Positions 26,103 through 35,522 of a stretch of DNA of 64,000 nucleotides are shown one piece after another. The DNA is from Natronospirales bacterium (GTDB taxonomy: Bacteria; Pseudomonadota; Gammaproteobacteria; Natronospirales; REEB76): the NCBI GenBank assembly GCA_021816765.1, contig JAKAXB010000002.1, positions 62,001 through 126,000 of the forward strand, read 5' to 3'. Position 1 is the first letter of the stretch. Each line of letters opens with the position of its first letter. Both the position numbers and the translations under genes were made by a program. A model generated the notes under the pieces. It ran no database searches. It was not told the origin of the DNA and saw only the letters and a program-made list of their open reading frames with translations.

Positions 26103-26765
26103 TCACTGGCGCCAGTGAGGGGGGTAGGTGCGCGCGTAACCCGGCAGCGCTTCAACCGCCGCCGTCCAGCGGGCGAGATGGAGGTAATGCCGGGTAAATG
26201 GCATGTACGCCAATTTGAGTTTTTCGGCTGTGGGTTTCGCGGCGGCCCGCAGCAGCGTGGGCAGGAAGGGATAGAGCACGATGTCGCTGGCACTGATGCG
26301 CTCGCCGCGCAGCCACGGGGAGTGTGCGAGGCGTGCGTCATAGCGGCTGAATTCCTGATGCACGGCCTCGGCCGCCTCCTGCACCTGCTGCTCCTTGCCG
26401 GCCAGCTCGCCGCTGAACAGCGGCCGGGTGATACGGCTCACCGGTCCCTCCATATAGGAAAGCATTTCGCATACATCCTGGTTGATTGCACCGCTTTCTT
26501 CCGCTGTGGTGCCGAACAGCGGTACCTGCGGATACTTGTGATCCAGGTACTGCAGGATGGCGATGGATTCATACACCACGAAATCCCCGTCCTTGAGGGT
26601 CGGTACCTTGCCGCGGGGATTCATCTGCAGGAACGCGGGTGTTTTATGTTCTTTTTGGGAGAATTCCAGGAGCCTGGAGGCATATGGCAGCTTCTTGGCT
26701 TCCAGGGCCAGCAGCACACGCCAGGCGAAGGTACTGCCGCTGCCCCAGTAGATTTCGATGGCCAT
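26103..26765 (-). CDS. Glutathione S-transferase family protein
   Basis: The protein of 220 residues has the GST layout. The thioredoxin-like N-terminal domain (about 1-80) shows SGSTFAWRVLLALEAKKLPY, the cis-proline in NPRGKVPTLKD, and the glutathione gamma-glutamyl contact ESIAILQYLD. An all-helical C-terminal domain follows, with WLRGERISASDIVLYPFLP, the usual N-capping/hydrophobic staple region. A serine near residue 11 is the likely catalytic hydroxyl. It conjugates or reduces using glutathione; the gshA gene, which makes gamma-glutamylcysteine, lies in the same window. The substrate is unknown. Confidence 0.92.
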   Translation of the reverse strand: MAIEIYWGSGSTFAWRVLLALEAKKLPYASRLLEFSQKEHKTPAFLQMNPRGKVPTLKDGDFVVYESIAILQYLDHKYPQVPLFGTTAEESGAINQDVCEMLSYMEGPVSRITRPLFSGELAGKEQQVQEAAEAVHQEFSRYDARLAHSPWLRGERISASDIVLYPFLPTLLRAAAKPTAEKLKLAYMPFTRHYLHLARWTAAVEALPGYARTYPPHWRQ

Positions 26766-26864
26766 GGACGACTCCTGTTATTCTTGAGACCGCGGCAGGA
26801 TCTGCGCCAGCGGAAAGCGGAAATGATCGCAGGTTGCGTATCCTAACCCAAAAGGAGAAGAGAC

Positions 26865-27860
26865 ATGCGTGCATGGTGCATTACCCGGCCGGGTGGTCCG
26901 GACGTGTTCGAGCTGGAGGAGTTGCCCGATCCGCAGCCGGGGCCGGAGGAAATCGTGGTGCGCGTGCAGGCGGTGGGCGTGAACCGCGCCGACCTGCTGC
27001 AACGGCGCGGGCACTATCCGGCACCGCCGGGATTCGATGCGCGTGTGCCGGGCATGGAATACGCCGGTGTGGTGGAGCGAGCGGGACATCGCTGCCGGCT
27101 GCGCAAGGTGGGCGATAACGTGATGGGCATCATCGGCGGCGGCGCCTATGCGGAGAAACTGGTGGCCCACGAGCGCGAGACCCTGCGTGTGCCGGAAGGA
27201 CTGGCACTCACGCATGCCGCCGCCGTACCGGAGGCGTTCCTGACCGCCTACCGCGCCCTGTACCTGGAGGCCGGTCTTGCCCATGGTGAGTGGTGCCTGA
27301 TCCGCGCCGTCACCTCCGGCGTCGGCATGGCCGCGGTGCAGTTGGCGCGTGCTTTCGGTAACCGCAGCATCGGCACCAGCCGCTCCGCCGCACGCTTGCA
27401 AAAACTGGCCGTCCTCGGACTTGATGCCGGTCTCGCGGAGGGTGAGGGCGACGTGCCGCAGCGGGTAGCCGGAATCACCGGCGGCGCAGGCGTGAGTGTG
27501 GTGCTGGATCTGCTGGGAGGCGGCTATCTCGCCGAGAACCTGGACTGTCTGCGCGACGAGGGCACGCTGGTGCTGGTGGGAGCCATGGCGGGCCGCGAGG
27601 ACCGTATTGATCTGGGCATGTTCCTGAACCGCCGGCTGAAACTCAAAGCCATGACCATGCGCAGTCAGCCGCTGGAGCGCAAGATTGAGTTGGCTCGTGT
27701 GTTTGAGCAGCGGCTCGCGCCGTTGCTTGCAACGGGGAGGCTGAAAGCGTTTGTGGACAGACTGGTGCCTTTCGAGGATGCACCGCAAGCGCATCGTGTC
27801 ATGGAAGCTGGCGGGCATCTGGGCAAGATTGTGATCGTCATGCAGGTGCGCAGCCCGTGA
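26865..27860 (+). CDS. Zinc-independent quinone oxidoreductase (MDR family)
   Basis: The protein of 331 residues is of the NAD(P)H quinone reductase/PIG3 type. It has MRAWCITRPGGPDVFEL at the N-terminus, VGVNRADLLQRRGHYPAPPG (the quinone reductase signature), PGMEYAGVV and VPEAFLTAYRALY. The nucleotide-binding turn reads SGVGMAAVQLARAFG, followed by SRSAARLQKLAVLG. The zinc-binding residues of alcohol dehydrogenases are absent. AAAGGAG precedes the ATG. The usual HGASSGVG is altered to RAVTSGVG but the glycine pattern stands. It is divergent from the GST gene with 99 bases between the starts, so the pair may answer the same electrophile stress. Confidence 0.9.
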   Translation: MRAWCITRPGGPDVFELEELPDPQPGPEEIVVRVQAVGVNRADLLQRRGHYPAPPGFDARVPGMEYAGVVERAGHRCRLRKVGDNVMGIIGGGAYAEKLVAHERETLRVPEGLALTHAAAVPEAFLTAYRALYLEAGLAHGEWCLIRAVTSGVGMAAVQLARAFGNRSIGTSRSAARLQKLAVLGLDAGLAEGEGDVPQRVAGITGGAGVSVVLDLLGGGYLAENLDCLRDEGTLVLVGAMAGREDRIDLGMFLNRRLKLKAMTMRSQPLERKIELARVFEQRLAPLLATGRLKAFVDRLVPFEDAPQAHRVMEAGGHLGKIVIVMQVRSP

Positions 27861-27862
27861 TC

Positions 27863-28501
27863 TCAGTTTGAGGGGTTCAGCGGCCGGCGCACGGTATCCA
27901 TTGCCTGTCGGAAGACTTCCGCCTGCTGCGCACCGGAGACGGAGTAGCGGCTGGCGAAGATGAAGAAAGGCACGCCGCTGATGCCGAATTCCCGGCCGGC
28001 CTGCAGATCGTTGAGTACCTCGGAACGTTCGCCTTCGCCGGTCAGCCAGGTACCGATATCTCCCTCCAAACCCGCGGAGTGGGCCAGCCCGGCGAGTGTG
28101 GCATCATCGCCGATATCGCGGCCCTCCAGGAAGTAACCGCGGAACAACGTCTCCACCATCGCGTCCGCTTTGTGCTGCGTGGCTGCCAGTTGTATCAGGC
28201 GGTGGGAGTTGAAGGTATTGGGACTGCGGATGATTTTCTCGAACTGAAAATCAATGCCCACACTGCGGCCCGCTTCCCGCACCCGCGCGTAAATCCGTTC
28301 CGCCGCTTCCGCACCGCCGAACTTGGCGTCCAGGTATTCCCTGCGGTCGCGACCCTGCGCCGGCAGATCGGGGTTGAGCTGGAAGGCATGCCAGTGAATC
28401 TCGGTTTCGATCGGGGGCATTGCGGCCAGTGCCGTTTCCAGGCGGCGCTTGCCGATGAAGCACCAGGGGCAGACCGTATCGGAAAAGATATCGATGCGCA
28501 T
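27863..28501 (-). CDS. DsbA-family oxidoreductase (FrnE/2-hydroxychromene-2-carboxylate isomerase-like)
   Basis: The protein of 212 residues has no signal peptide and is therefore cytoplasmic. The thioredoxin-like core carries CPWC at 11-14, the helical insertion contains IIRSPNTFNSHRL, and the cis-proline loop is GISGVPFFIF. These mark the FrnE branch of DsbA proteins, which act as cytoplasmic thiol oxidoreductases or thiol-linked isomerases. The stop is two bases from the end of the convergent quinone oxidoreductase gene. Confidence 0.92.
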   Translation of the reverse strand: MRIDIFSDTVCPWCFIGKRRLETALAAMPPIETEIHWHAFQLNPDLPAQGRDRREYLDAKFGGAEAAERIYARVREAGRSVGIDFQFEKIIRSPNTFNSHRLIQLAATQHKADAMVETLFRGYFLEGRDIGDDATLAGLAHSAGLEGDIGTWLTGEGERSEVLNDLQAGREFGISGVPFFIFASRYSVSGAQQAEVFRQAMDTVRRPLNPSN

Positions 28502-28504
28502 GGT

Positions 28505-28723
28505 TCAACGGCTGATCCTGGTGTAGATCACGCTGGCTTTGTCGCCACGGCGTGAATAGAGATGTTCGCGGCTGAATTCTTCGTAGGCCTCGTCACGGTC
28601 GTGCTCGGTGTCGTACCAGCGGCAGGCTTCCCAATCCGGACCCAGCAAGTGCGGCGCCGCCATGGGATCATGCGGCGGCAGGGTGCAGCGGATGCCATAA
28701 CGTTTCCGGGGTTCCTCGTTCAT
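28505..28723 (-). CDS. Small conserved hypothetical protein
   Basis: The start at 28723 (MNEEPRKRYGIRCTLPP) gives 72 residues: RPKRYGIRC, then LLGPDWEACRWYDTEHDRDEAYEEFSREH in part and a basic end. The charged, aromatic-rich protein has no recognised domain. The frame is open to 28900, but that extension is not protein-like. Two bases separate it from the DsbA-like gene, so the genes are probably co-transcribed. Confidence 0.6.
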   Translation of the reverse strand: MNEEPRKRYGIRCTLPPHDPMAAPHLLGPDWEACRWYDTEHDRDEAYEEFSREHLYSRRGDKASVIYTRISR

Positions 28724-28796
28724 GCAACAGTTCACTCTGGTTATGCGATATGGATATATTATCGTCTTCCCCGGTGCGGCGCTCCCACAGCAGAAC

Positions 28797-30371
28797 TCAG
28801 GTCTGGGAAAAATACTGCCTGAGATATGCATCGAAGGAAAGCCTGTCCGTCGCTTCGATTTCTGCCTGCTGATCCAGGGATTCCCGTGCCAGGCGCTCAA
28901 AATACTGCTGTGTGGCGGCCGGCAGGCGGCGGTTCAGGAAATAATCACGGTGGGTTTCCGAGAGGCGCTTGGCAAACTGGAAGAAGCCTTCATGGCGGGC
29001 ACGCATATCCGCCAGAATCCGTGCCGACGGCAGGAATTCCGGTTCTGCAATGGCTTCGCGCTGGGCTTGCAGGGCGGCATGGTGGGGTTTGTGCTGATCC
29101 TCGCCGTCCAGGATCTCGCAGATGCCATCCATCTGCCCGGTGATTTCCTGAGCCCAGTCCCGCAGCCGCAGGGTGTGGCCGTCGCGTTGCAATTGCAGCG
29201 TCGGGTCACGGCCATGGCGGGCGGTTTGCGTCTGATTGTGGTTGATGCCTTGTTGCTCTTGGAGTGAAATGGGCGGGCTGTCCTGCAGCAGGCAGAACGC
29301 CAGCAGTGCTTCGATGAAGTGCAAGGCAGGCTGGTCCGCGCCCGCCGGGTCGTAGGCATTCACATCCAGCGCGCGCACCTCGGCGTACAGGACGCCGCGT
29401 TTCCTGAGTGCAAGCGCGGCACGCTCCCCCTGGTTGATGGGCTGTTTGGGACGGATGTATGCGTAAAACTCGTTTTCAATCTGCAGGATATTGGCATTCA
29501 ATTGCCGATATTCGCTGTTCACTTTCACACCGATAGCTTCGTATTCCGGCTCCGGCGTGCTGATAGCGTGGGTGAGAGTGGTGACGTAATCATCAAGACT
29601 GTTGTAACTGACGCCGATACGTGACTGGTTCTTGTTCTTGTAGCCGATATCGCTCATGCGCAGCGAGGTGGCGTAGGGTTCGTACCAGGTGTGTGGATCG
29701 AATTCCCTGAAGCCCAAGTCACGGCCGTGCAGAAAACTCTTGCATACCGCCGGCGAGGCGCCGAACAGGTAGGGCACAAGCCAGCTTATGCGCTGAAAAT
29801 TGCGCAGCATGCCGAAATAACATTCATCCGCGAATTCCCGCAGCGGCCGGCGGTCCCGCTCCAGCTCCCGCAGCGCCGGCCAGAGCGCTTCCGGAAACGA
29901 ATAGTTGAAATGCACGCCGGAGATGGTCTGCATGGTACGGCCGTAACGGTATCCCAGACCGCGGCGGTACACGTGCTTCATCATGCCCACGTTGGATTTG
30001 CCGTAGCGGGCGATGGGAATATTCTCGTCGCTTTCCAGCACACAGGGCATGCTGGTGGCCCAGAGCATCTCGTTGTGCAGGTGCTGATATACAAAGCTGT
30101 GGATATCGCACAGGAAATCGAGCGTGGCGTGTACGTCTTCCAAAGGCGGCGTCACCAGCTCGATCAAGGCCTCGGAATAATCCGTGGTGATGTGTGGGTG
30201 AGTCAGCGCGGCGCCGAGGGTATCGGGGTGGGGCGTACGGGCGATACAGCCTTGCGTATTCACCCGCAGACTTTCCTTCTCCAGGCCCTTGCTGCCGCCG
30301 CGCAGCAGAGGCGCGGCGCGACTTGCCAGCAGGCGGCTCAGACGTTGGTCCATCTGTTTGACGGAAGACAT
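28797..30371 (-). CDS. gshA: Glutamate-cysteine ligase (class I)
   Basis: GshA joins glutamate and cysteine with ATP, the first and limiting step of glutathione synthesis. The class-I proteobacterial form is recognised by GGSKGLEKESLRV, DYSEALIELVTPP, LWATSMPCVL, GVHFNYSFPEALW, SDIGYKNKNQSRIGVSYN in part, and RGVLYAEVRALDVNAYDPAG. Its length is 524 residues from the ATG at 30371; a GTG at 30389 is possible. Family length and motif order are complete. It lies downstream of pilE copy A with the pilE terminator between them, and is transcribed separately. Confidence 0.95.
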   Translation of the reverse strand: MSSVKQMDQRLSRLLASRAAPLLRGGSKGLEKESLRVNTQGCIARTPHPDTLGAALTHPHITTDYSEALIELVTPPLEDVHATLDFLCDIHSFVYQHLHNEMLWATSMPCVLESDENIPIARYGKSNVGMMKHVYRRGLGYRYGRTMQTISGVHFNYSFPEALWPALRELERDRRPLREFADECYFGMLRNFQRISWLVPYLFGASPAVCKSFLHGRDLGFREFDPHTWYEPYATSLRMSDIGYKNKNQSRIGVSYNSLDDYVTTLTHAISTPEPEYEAIGVKVNSEYRQLNANILQIENEFYAYIRPKQPINQGERAALALRKRGVLYAEVRALDVNAYDPAGADQPALHFIEALLAFCLLQDSPPISLQEQQGINHNQTQTARHGRDPTLQLQRDGHTLRLRDWAQEITGQMDGICEILDGEDQHKPHHAALQAQREAIAEPEFLPSARILADMRARHEGFFQFAKRLSETHRDYFLNRRLPAATQQYFERLARESLDQQAEIEATDRLSFDAYLRQYFSQT

Positions 30372-30505
30372 CGGGAATGTGTCCGGCACACGGGGCGGAC
30401 ATGGTGGCGTAAACCGGGGCGATGACGCAAGCCTGCGGCATGGGCGTTCAGACGCCGATTACTTTATAGTCATGGTCGCAAGCGGAATCCATGTGCCGCG
30501 CACGC

Positions 30506-30532
30506 AAAAACCGGCCGGCGAGTGCCGGCCGG
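30506..30532 (-). terminator. Intrinsic terminator of minor-pilin operon A
   Basis: On the minus strand a perfect nine-pair stem, CCGGCCGGC/GCCGGCCGG, with a four-base loop is followed by TTTTT. It lies 23 bases past the pilE stop and shuts off the operon before gshA. Confidence 0.88.
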
Positions 30533-30554
30533 ATCAAACAGGGGTGGGCGGGTA

Positions 30555-30986
30555 TCAGTGTCCCCAGCAGGTGCTGGTAGTGAGAACGCCGGCGGAATTG
30601 GTGGAAGTCTTGTTGCCGGTGTTGTCGAGGCTGAAGGTGCGGCAATCGGTATCGTTGAGCTGGTTGCCGAGGGCGGTGGCCGTGAGGCTGTAGGTGGAGG
30701 CGGCCACGGTATAGGTCACGGCGTAGTAGGCATATTGGGACCGGGTAGTGAGCGGCGGCGAGCAGTTGGCGTTGTTGTAGGCAAAGTACTGGGTGTAGCA
30801 GCGTTCCAGGATCTGGGAATCCTGACTGAGGAGGGTTTCCGCGTCGGAGCGGTGGGATTTCAGCACTGAGCGTTCATAGGAGGGATAGGCGATGGCGGCG
30901 ATGATGCCGACGATGGCCACCACGATCATGAGCTCGATCAGCGAGAAGCCCGCGGCGGGCCGTACGCTGGCCGCCGGACTCGTCAT
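30555..30986 (-). CDS. pilE: Type IV minor pilin PilE (copy A)
   Basis: PilE is a minor pilin that joins the PilV-PilW-PilX priming complex to the pilus shaft. The protein of 143 residues has a type III prepilin signal: cleavage after Gly13 in AAGFSLIELM, with Glu18 as mature Glu5, then the hydrophobic spine IVVAIVGIIAAIAYPSYE. Cysteines near the C-terminus (CYTQYF, NCSPP, DCRTF, TCWGH) may form the D-region disulphide. It is the last gene of the operon and overlaps the pilY2-like gene by ATGA. The protein and DNA are identical to copy B. Confidence 0.93.
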   Translation of the reverse strand: MTSPAASVRPAAGFSLIELMIVVAIVGIIAAIAYPSYERSVLKSHRSDAETLLSQDSQILERCYTQYFAYNNANCSPPLTTRSQYAYYAVTYTVAASTYSLTATALGNQLNDTDCRTFSLDNTGNKTSTNSAGVLTTSTCWGH

Positions 30987-31324
30987 GGGTGTCCCCCCGG
31001 TTGCGCGGGGAGTGCGGGCAGCACGATGATATGGGTGATTACCGAGGAGGTTTTGTTCACCGGGCCGTTCATGATGTATCTCACCCGCATGCCCGTTTGC
31101 AGATTTTCGAAACTCTTGGCGCCCGTGACGAATGCCTTGGACGAGATGGGGTAGGTATGACCGTTCACGGTGAGGGTGCGCGCAGCATAATTGACCGTAC
31201 CGATGGTGCCGGTACCCATCCGGCTTTCGGGGATGGCATAAGCCGCCAGCGCCGCCTGTCCCAGCAACAGAACCATGAGCAAACCCGCCGCCGCAAATGT
31301 AGCGAATGTGCGCAACTTCAACAT
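30983..31324 (-). CDS. PilY2-like small secreted protein (copy A)
   Basis: The protein of 113 residues has a signal peptide (MLKLRTFATFAAAGLLMVLLLGQAALA). The mature part has a beta-rich pattern, MGTGTIGTVNYAARTLTVNGH, SSKAFVTG and MRVRYIM, and ends PALPAQPGGHP. It occupies the pilY2 place between pilY1 and pilE. Similarity to known PilY2 is judged by position and size, not by a named motif. The last part is encoded in the 549-bp repeat and so is identical in copy B, while the rest is only distantly related. Confidence 0.75.
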   Translation of the reverse strand: MLKLRTFATFAAAGLLMVLLLGQAALAAYAIPESRMGTGTIGTVNYAARTLTVNGHTYPISSKAFVTGAKSFENLQTGMRVRYIMNGPVNKTSSVITHIIVLPALPAQPGGHP

Positions 31325-31342
31325 ATCCTGATCCTCCTGTTT

Positions 31343-34300
31343 TCAGGGCCCCGGGGCGGCCAGGCCCGGCGGAATGTCCCGCCAGGACTGACGCTGATTT
31401 GAACCGGGCGCCTGACCCACGCTCTTGATTTGACCATTGGATTCCGAAATCAGCTTGACCGCCCCGACGCTGCCCAGGGAAGCGGAGATAATCGTGGGGG
31501 CAGCAGAATACACCTGACCCAGGTACATTCCCACGGGGTTCTGGCCGTTGACCTGGTCAGCGCTGTCCAGCTTTCCGTCACCATTCAAATCCAGTTCCGG
31601 AGCAGGGAATGAATTACCGCTTGCAAAGTTGACCGCCAGCAGCCAGGACTGGCCGCCTGCCGCGCAATTGCTGGCACTGGGCACATAGGTGGTGAAGACC
31701 ACCGCGCCGTTTTCAAGCCGCGGATTGGTGACTACCCGTTCGCCGGCGATGGACAGGTCCATGTACCAGCCCAGTTTGCTGGTCCAGTCTATGGTCGTCG
31801 GGCCGCTCACGGTGCGTACCAAAGTGCCGGCCGGACCGGGCGTGGGCGCGGACAGCACCTGTTGCACCAGATTGCTGCGGGTGACGACATAGGAAAGTCC
31901 CGGCTTGTCCCACACCCCATAGAAAGTCTGGGTACTGGTGGTGCTGAGGTCCGGCGCGCCCAGCAACTGGCCGGTGCCGAAATAAACGATCGTGCCCGTT
32001 TGCCCCGGAAAATTGGGATGCAGGGATACCGTGGGCGCCACCGTGATGGGCTGCGGATTGCCGAGACTGTCCCGCGCCTGGAACAGCAACTGCACGCTCC
32101 AGTTGGCGGGATTGGGGTCGGAAATATCCACTTTCCACAGGTTGCCCTGCAGGTCGCCGGCATACACCGTATCGTCCGGCAATGACAGGGCGCCGCCGCT
32201 GTTCACGGCCACCGGACTGGACAAACCATTGGGCAGGCTCGCGTTGCAGGGGTTGGGGGTGACAGACTGGCAAAGATTGATGCGTGCCAGCAGCGCACCG
32301 GTCTGGGCGTTTACCGCATACAGGTAGGGATTGCCGTCGCTGTTGTTGTAACCGGAACCGAAGAACACCACGAAGTTGGAACCGGTGACATTGGTGCGCG
32401 CAATGAACGGCTGGCTGTAGGTGAGTCCCAGGTAGGGGTCGGTGAATTCCCACAACACGCTGGACGCCAGCGCCGCTTCGCTGTTAATCGCCGACGGATC
32501 GGTCACATCCAGGGCGTAGATGCTGTTGCCGCCGGCATTCAGACCGCCCACCAGGAGCGTGTGCCAACTGCCGTCACTGAACTCTACGTCGCCCGATGTG
32601 GGGGAACCATCCACAAAGAACTGGTGGTGCTGGTTGTAAAGCGGATTGCTGAGATTGGCGAGATGGGCGAACACCCCATCCGGAACATAGGCGAATTCCT
32701 CGTTACCGGTATTGGGGTTGAACGCATGCAGCATGCCGTCGTTGGCGCCCACGTAAAGTACTGCCGGGCGGTTCTGCTGCGCCAGTTCAAAGCTGACGTA
32801 GGACGGGTCCTGGTAAGGTCCGTTGGGCGGGCCGACGAACAGCGGATTGCTGTCCACGATATCCCCCAGGATGTGGGAACGATTACGGAACGTACCCCCG
32901 TTGCGTTGTTCCAGCGAAGTATCGCCGCGCAGATAACTGAGGCGCTGTGATCCCAGACCGTCGTTGACGAGGCTCTGGGGATTGGTGTTGAGATCCGTCT
33001 GCTGGACGCTGCTGATGCTGCTCCATTCGAAGGGTACGCCGCTGGCACTGGATGGATTCCAGGTGGCGATGATGCGGCTGGCGGGAGCCAGCAGGTCCAG
33101 TTGGGTCTGGGCCTTCCAGGTCGGCGTGGTGGTATTGACCGTGCCGTTGGAGAGGATGGGGAAGGCCACCAGGTTGCCGGTCCAGTCGTTGTAGGGCATA
33201 TCGGAGGAGGTGAACTGGGCCTGGTAGGCCACGGCTCCGGCCTTGAGTCCGGTGGAGTTCACCGCCGCGGAACTGGTGGACATGTTGGCCGCCTGGATGG
33301 CGCTCAGGATCACCTGCATATCCACGGTGACCTGAGCGGGGCTGGTGGCGGCGAAGTAGTTGCCGGTACCGCCCGCCATCGCCATGGCGGTCATGGTGGA
33401 GGCCGCCTGCGGATTGAGGCTCGGATTCACACCGGCGCCCACGCCGATGATGTAGGTTTTGATGCCGGCGGCATTGAGTGCCGTCAATTCACTGATGGTG
33501 TCCGTGAGCGCCTGATCGTTGGTGGTATTGAGGGAGCCATCACTGTTGAAACTGGCCGTGACGCCGTAGCCGCTGGCGGACTGGCTGCCCAGGGGCGGCC
33601 AGCTCTTGCCGCTCAGATCCTCGGTGGGCAGGCCGTCGGTGAGCAGCACCACGTAACGTTGCGGTGCGCAGCCGTTGCTGGAAGGTGGATTGGTATTGAA
33701 ATAGGCGAGCGCCTTTTTCAGCAGACCGGCCATGGGTGACTGTACCGCCAGCGCCTTGATTTCACCGCTGCCGGTATCGTTGGTCTCGGGCTCCAGATAG
33801 GGGGTGAATTTTCCGATGACCGTCTGGATTTGAGCGGGTGTCGGATTGGTGCCGGCCGATTGCATGGGCAACAACAAGTCGCCGCTGGTGGCGCTCTGCG
33901 ACGTGTAATAGCCGAAGCCCCGCTCGATGTACATGGTCTGGTCCTGATACGGCACGAACCCGGCATTGGTGGGCCCGGTAGTGAGCGCGCAGGAGTTGAT
34001 TTGGCTGGCGTAGGTGACGGTGATATTGCCGTTGTTGTAATTCGTCAGTGAATAATTTGGAGGGAATGGCGTCGACGGGCTGCGATTGCCATACACCAGA
34101 CATACCGGCGCAAGACCGCCGGCATACAGCACGTCGTTGACGGAGGGATCGTCGCTGGAATTCTGCACCAGCATATAGGGCATGGTGAGCAGTTGCGAAC
34201 CCAGCAGTGCCTGCATGTTGTTGCAGTCGTTATAGACGCTATTGCCGCTGGAAATGTTGTAACAGGGGTTGTTGATGTATTCCCCCGCCGGTGGGGCAGG

Positions 34301-34879
34301 AGTGTTGCTGGCCGAGAAGGTGAAACCGCCGGGATTGCTCATCACGTACAGCCAGGTGGTGTAAAGACTCGGAGCGCCGGTTGCATAGGTCAGCAGGCCG
34401 AAATCCGTATTGCCGACATAGGTCTGGAGGATGGCCTGGATTGCGCTCTTGGCCACGTTCAGGCGGCTGGCGGAGTTGTCACAGAGGTCGCTGGTATTCT
34501 GCGGGGCCACGCATGGCACGGTGTAGGGCTGGGAACTGCCCGCCGTCCCCCCGCTCACGGGCGGCGTGAACCCGCCGGGCACGGTAAAATCCACCGGCGA
34601 ACTGGAAGCGTTGAGTTGGGAGGGAATGCTGCTGATACCGCTTCCGGTCATGATGGCACCGGACAAATCGCCATCCATGGATTGGGAGTTGGGGAGGGCC
34701 AGCAGCACCTGTGGATGGGCCGGCAACACCAGCGTCAGTGGAATATTGGAGATGGATACCACCGGCACAGGTGCGGGCGCAGCGGTAGCGAGGTTGCCGA
34801 CGCTGGCGGTGAAGGCGGCCGCCAACAGCACGACGCCAGACTTCTGCAGGATGTATTTGAGAGTGTGTTGTCTGTTCAT
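31343..34879 (-). CDS. pilY1: PilY1-type pilus tip adhesin (copy A)
   Basis: The predicted tip protein of type IV pili has 1178 residues, with a signal peptide (KYILQKSGVVLLAAAFTASVG). An N-terminal von Willebrand A-like region follows: VLLALPNSQSMDG, where the usual MIDAS D-x-S-x-S has Pro in place of Asp, and later YVVLLTDGLPTEDLSG. The C-terminal beta-propeller has RSHILGDIVDSNPLFVG, YVGANDGMLHAFN and WKVDISD. An EF-hand-like calcium loop, DLNGDGKLDSAD, lies near the end. GAGGT precedes the ATG at 34879; the frame is open 300 bases further but the extension lacks a signal. PilY1 promotes pilus extension, adhesion and surface sensing. Confidence 0.93.
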   Translation of the reverse strand: MNRQHTLKYILQKSGVVLLAAAFTASVGNLATAAPAPVPVVSISNIPLTLVLPAHPQVLLALPNSQSMDGDLSGAIMTGSGISSIPSQLNASSSPVDFTVPGGFTPPVSGGTAGSSQPYTVPCVAPQNTSDLCDNSASRLNVAKSAIQAILQTYVGNTDFGLLTYATGAPSLYTTWLYVMSNPGGFTFSASNTPAPPAGEYINNPCYNISSGNSVYNDCNNMQALLGSQLLTMPYMLVQNSSDDPSVNDVLYAGGLAPVCLVYGNRSPSTPFPPNYSLTNYNNGNITVTYASQINSCALTTGPTNAGFVPYQDQTMYIERGFGYYTSQSATSGDLLLPMQSAGTNPTPAQIQTVIGKFTPYLEPETNDTGSGEIKALAVQSPMAGLLKKALAYFNTNPPSSNGCAPQRYVVLLTDGLPTEDLSGKSWPPLGSQSASGYGVTASFNSDGSLNTTNDQALTDTISELTALNAAGIKTYIIGVGAGVNPSLNPQAASTMTAMAMAGGTGNYFAATSPAQVTVDMQVILSAIQAANMSTSSAAVNSTGLKAGAVAYQAQFTSSDMPYNDWTGNLVAFPILSNGTVNTTTPTWKAQTQLDLLAPASRIIATWNPSSASGVPFEWSSISSVQQTDLNTNPQSLVNDGLGSQRLSYLRGDTSLEQRNGGTFRNRSHILGDIVDSNPLFVGPPNGPYQDPSYVSFELAQQNRPAVLYVGANDGMLHAFNPNTGNEEFAYVPDGVFAHLANLSNPLYNQHHQFFVDGSPTSGDVEFSDGSWHTLLVGGLNAGGNSIYALDVTDPSAINSEAALASSVLWEFTDPYLGLTYSQPFIARTNVTGSNFVVFFGSGYNNSDGNPYLYAVNAQTGALLARINLCQSVTPNPCNASLPNGLSSPVAVNSGGALSLPDDTVYAGDLQGNLWKVDISDPNPANWSVQLLFQARDSLGNPQPITVAPTVSLHPNFPGQTGTIVYFGTGQLLGAPDLSTTSTQTFYGVWDKPGLSYVVTRSNLVQQVLSAPTPGPAGTLVRTVSGPTTIDWTSKLGWYMDLSIAGERVVTNPRLENGAVVFTTYVPSASNCAAGGQSWLLAVNFASGNSFPAPELDLNGDGKLDSADQVNGQNPVGMYLGQVYSAAPTIISASLGSVGAVKLISESNGQIKSVGQAPGSNQRQSWRDIPPGLAAPGP

Positions 34880-34938
34880 GTGGTTACCTCGCCCCGTGCT
34901 CCCGCGAAGGTATGCGCAAGCGTCACCGTCGAAAAAAT

Positions 34939-35508
34939 TCATTGAGTCACCACCGTCTGCAGGATCACGTGACTGGTATGGTCGCCGCCGGTGGCATACA
35001 CCGTGATACGGTAGGGCTGAACCGGCGGCGCGCCGGCACCGCTCTGCTGTTGTGCCAGATTGCTTCCCGGCGGCGCTACCGGCGGCAGTTCCTCGACAAT
35101 GAATATCGGTTGCTGAGTGAGTTGGCCCGGAATGGTGAGGCCGGGGACCGGAGTGGTGATGGGTAGGGCGCTGCCCCATACATTCGGCAGGGTCCAGGCG
35201 GAGGTCCAGGGAGTTCCCCCGCAGCAGTTGGAAAGCAGATAAAGACCATTGGCGTTACTGGCGAAATCCGCATTGCTCCAGAGCCCCTGAAGAATGCCGC
35301 TCCGGGCCGCGGCCAGGCCGGCCTCGGCCGCCTGAAACGCCAGCTCGTGGTTGCGTTCATTGCCGGCCATGCGTTCTTCCAGCAAGGTGCTTTGGGCCGC
35401 CGCCAGGCCGAGGATGGTGAGCAGCAACAACAGTATCAGCGCCATGATCAGCACGAAACCGCGTTGTGGGCGACTGGATAAACCTGACAATGGTTGGCCC
35501 CGGCTCAT
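34939..35508 (-). CDS. pilX: Type IV pilus assembly protein PilX (copy A)
   Basis: This minor pilin of 189 residues has its prepilin cleavage site after Gly17 (RPQRGFVLIMALILLLLL). Position five of the mature protein is Met rather than Glu, as is typical of PilX. The following AAAQSTLLEERMAGNERNHELAFQAAEAGL is the family block. A Pro/Gly-rich C-terminal domain ends with YRITVYATGGDHTSHVI. It lies between pilW and pilY1 in the operon; 14 bases separate it from pilW. Confidence 0.92.
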   Translation of the reverse strand: MSRGQPLSGLSSRPQRGFVLIMALILLLLLTILGLAAAQSTLLEERMAGNERNHELAFQAAEAGLAAARSGILQGLWSNADFASNANGLYLLSNCCGGTPWTSAWTLPNVWGSALPITTPVPGLTIPGQLTQQPIFIVEELPPVAPPGSNLAQQQSGAGAPPVQPYRITVYATGGDHTSHVILQTVVTQ

Positions 35509-35522
35509 GACTGTGTCCTCGT

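Larger units (their letters stand above)
30474..31022. repeat. 549-bp direct repeat, copy A (pilE, pilY2 end, terminator)
   Basis: The sequence here matches 37940-38488 base for base as read by eye. It holds the pilE stop-side hairpin, all 143 pilE codons and the last codons of the pilY2-like gene (LPAQPGGHP). The flanks diverge sharply at both ends: 30473 T against G, and 31023 onward ACGATG against CAGGTG. Confidence 0.93.
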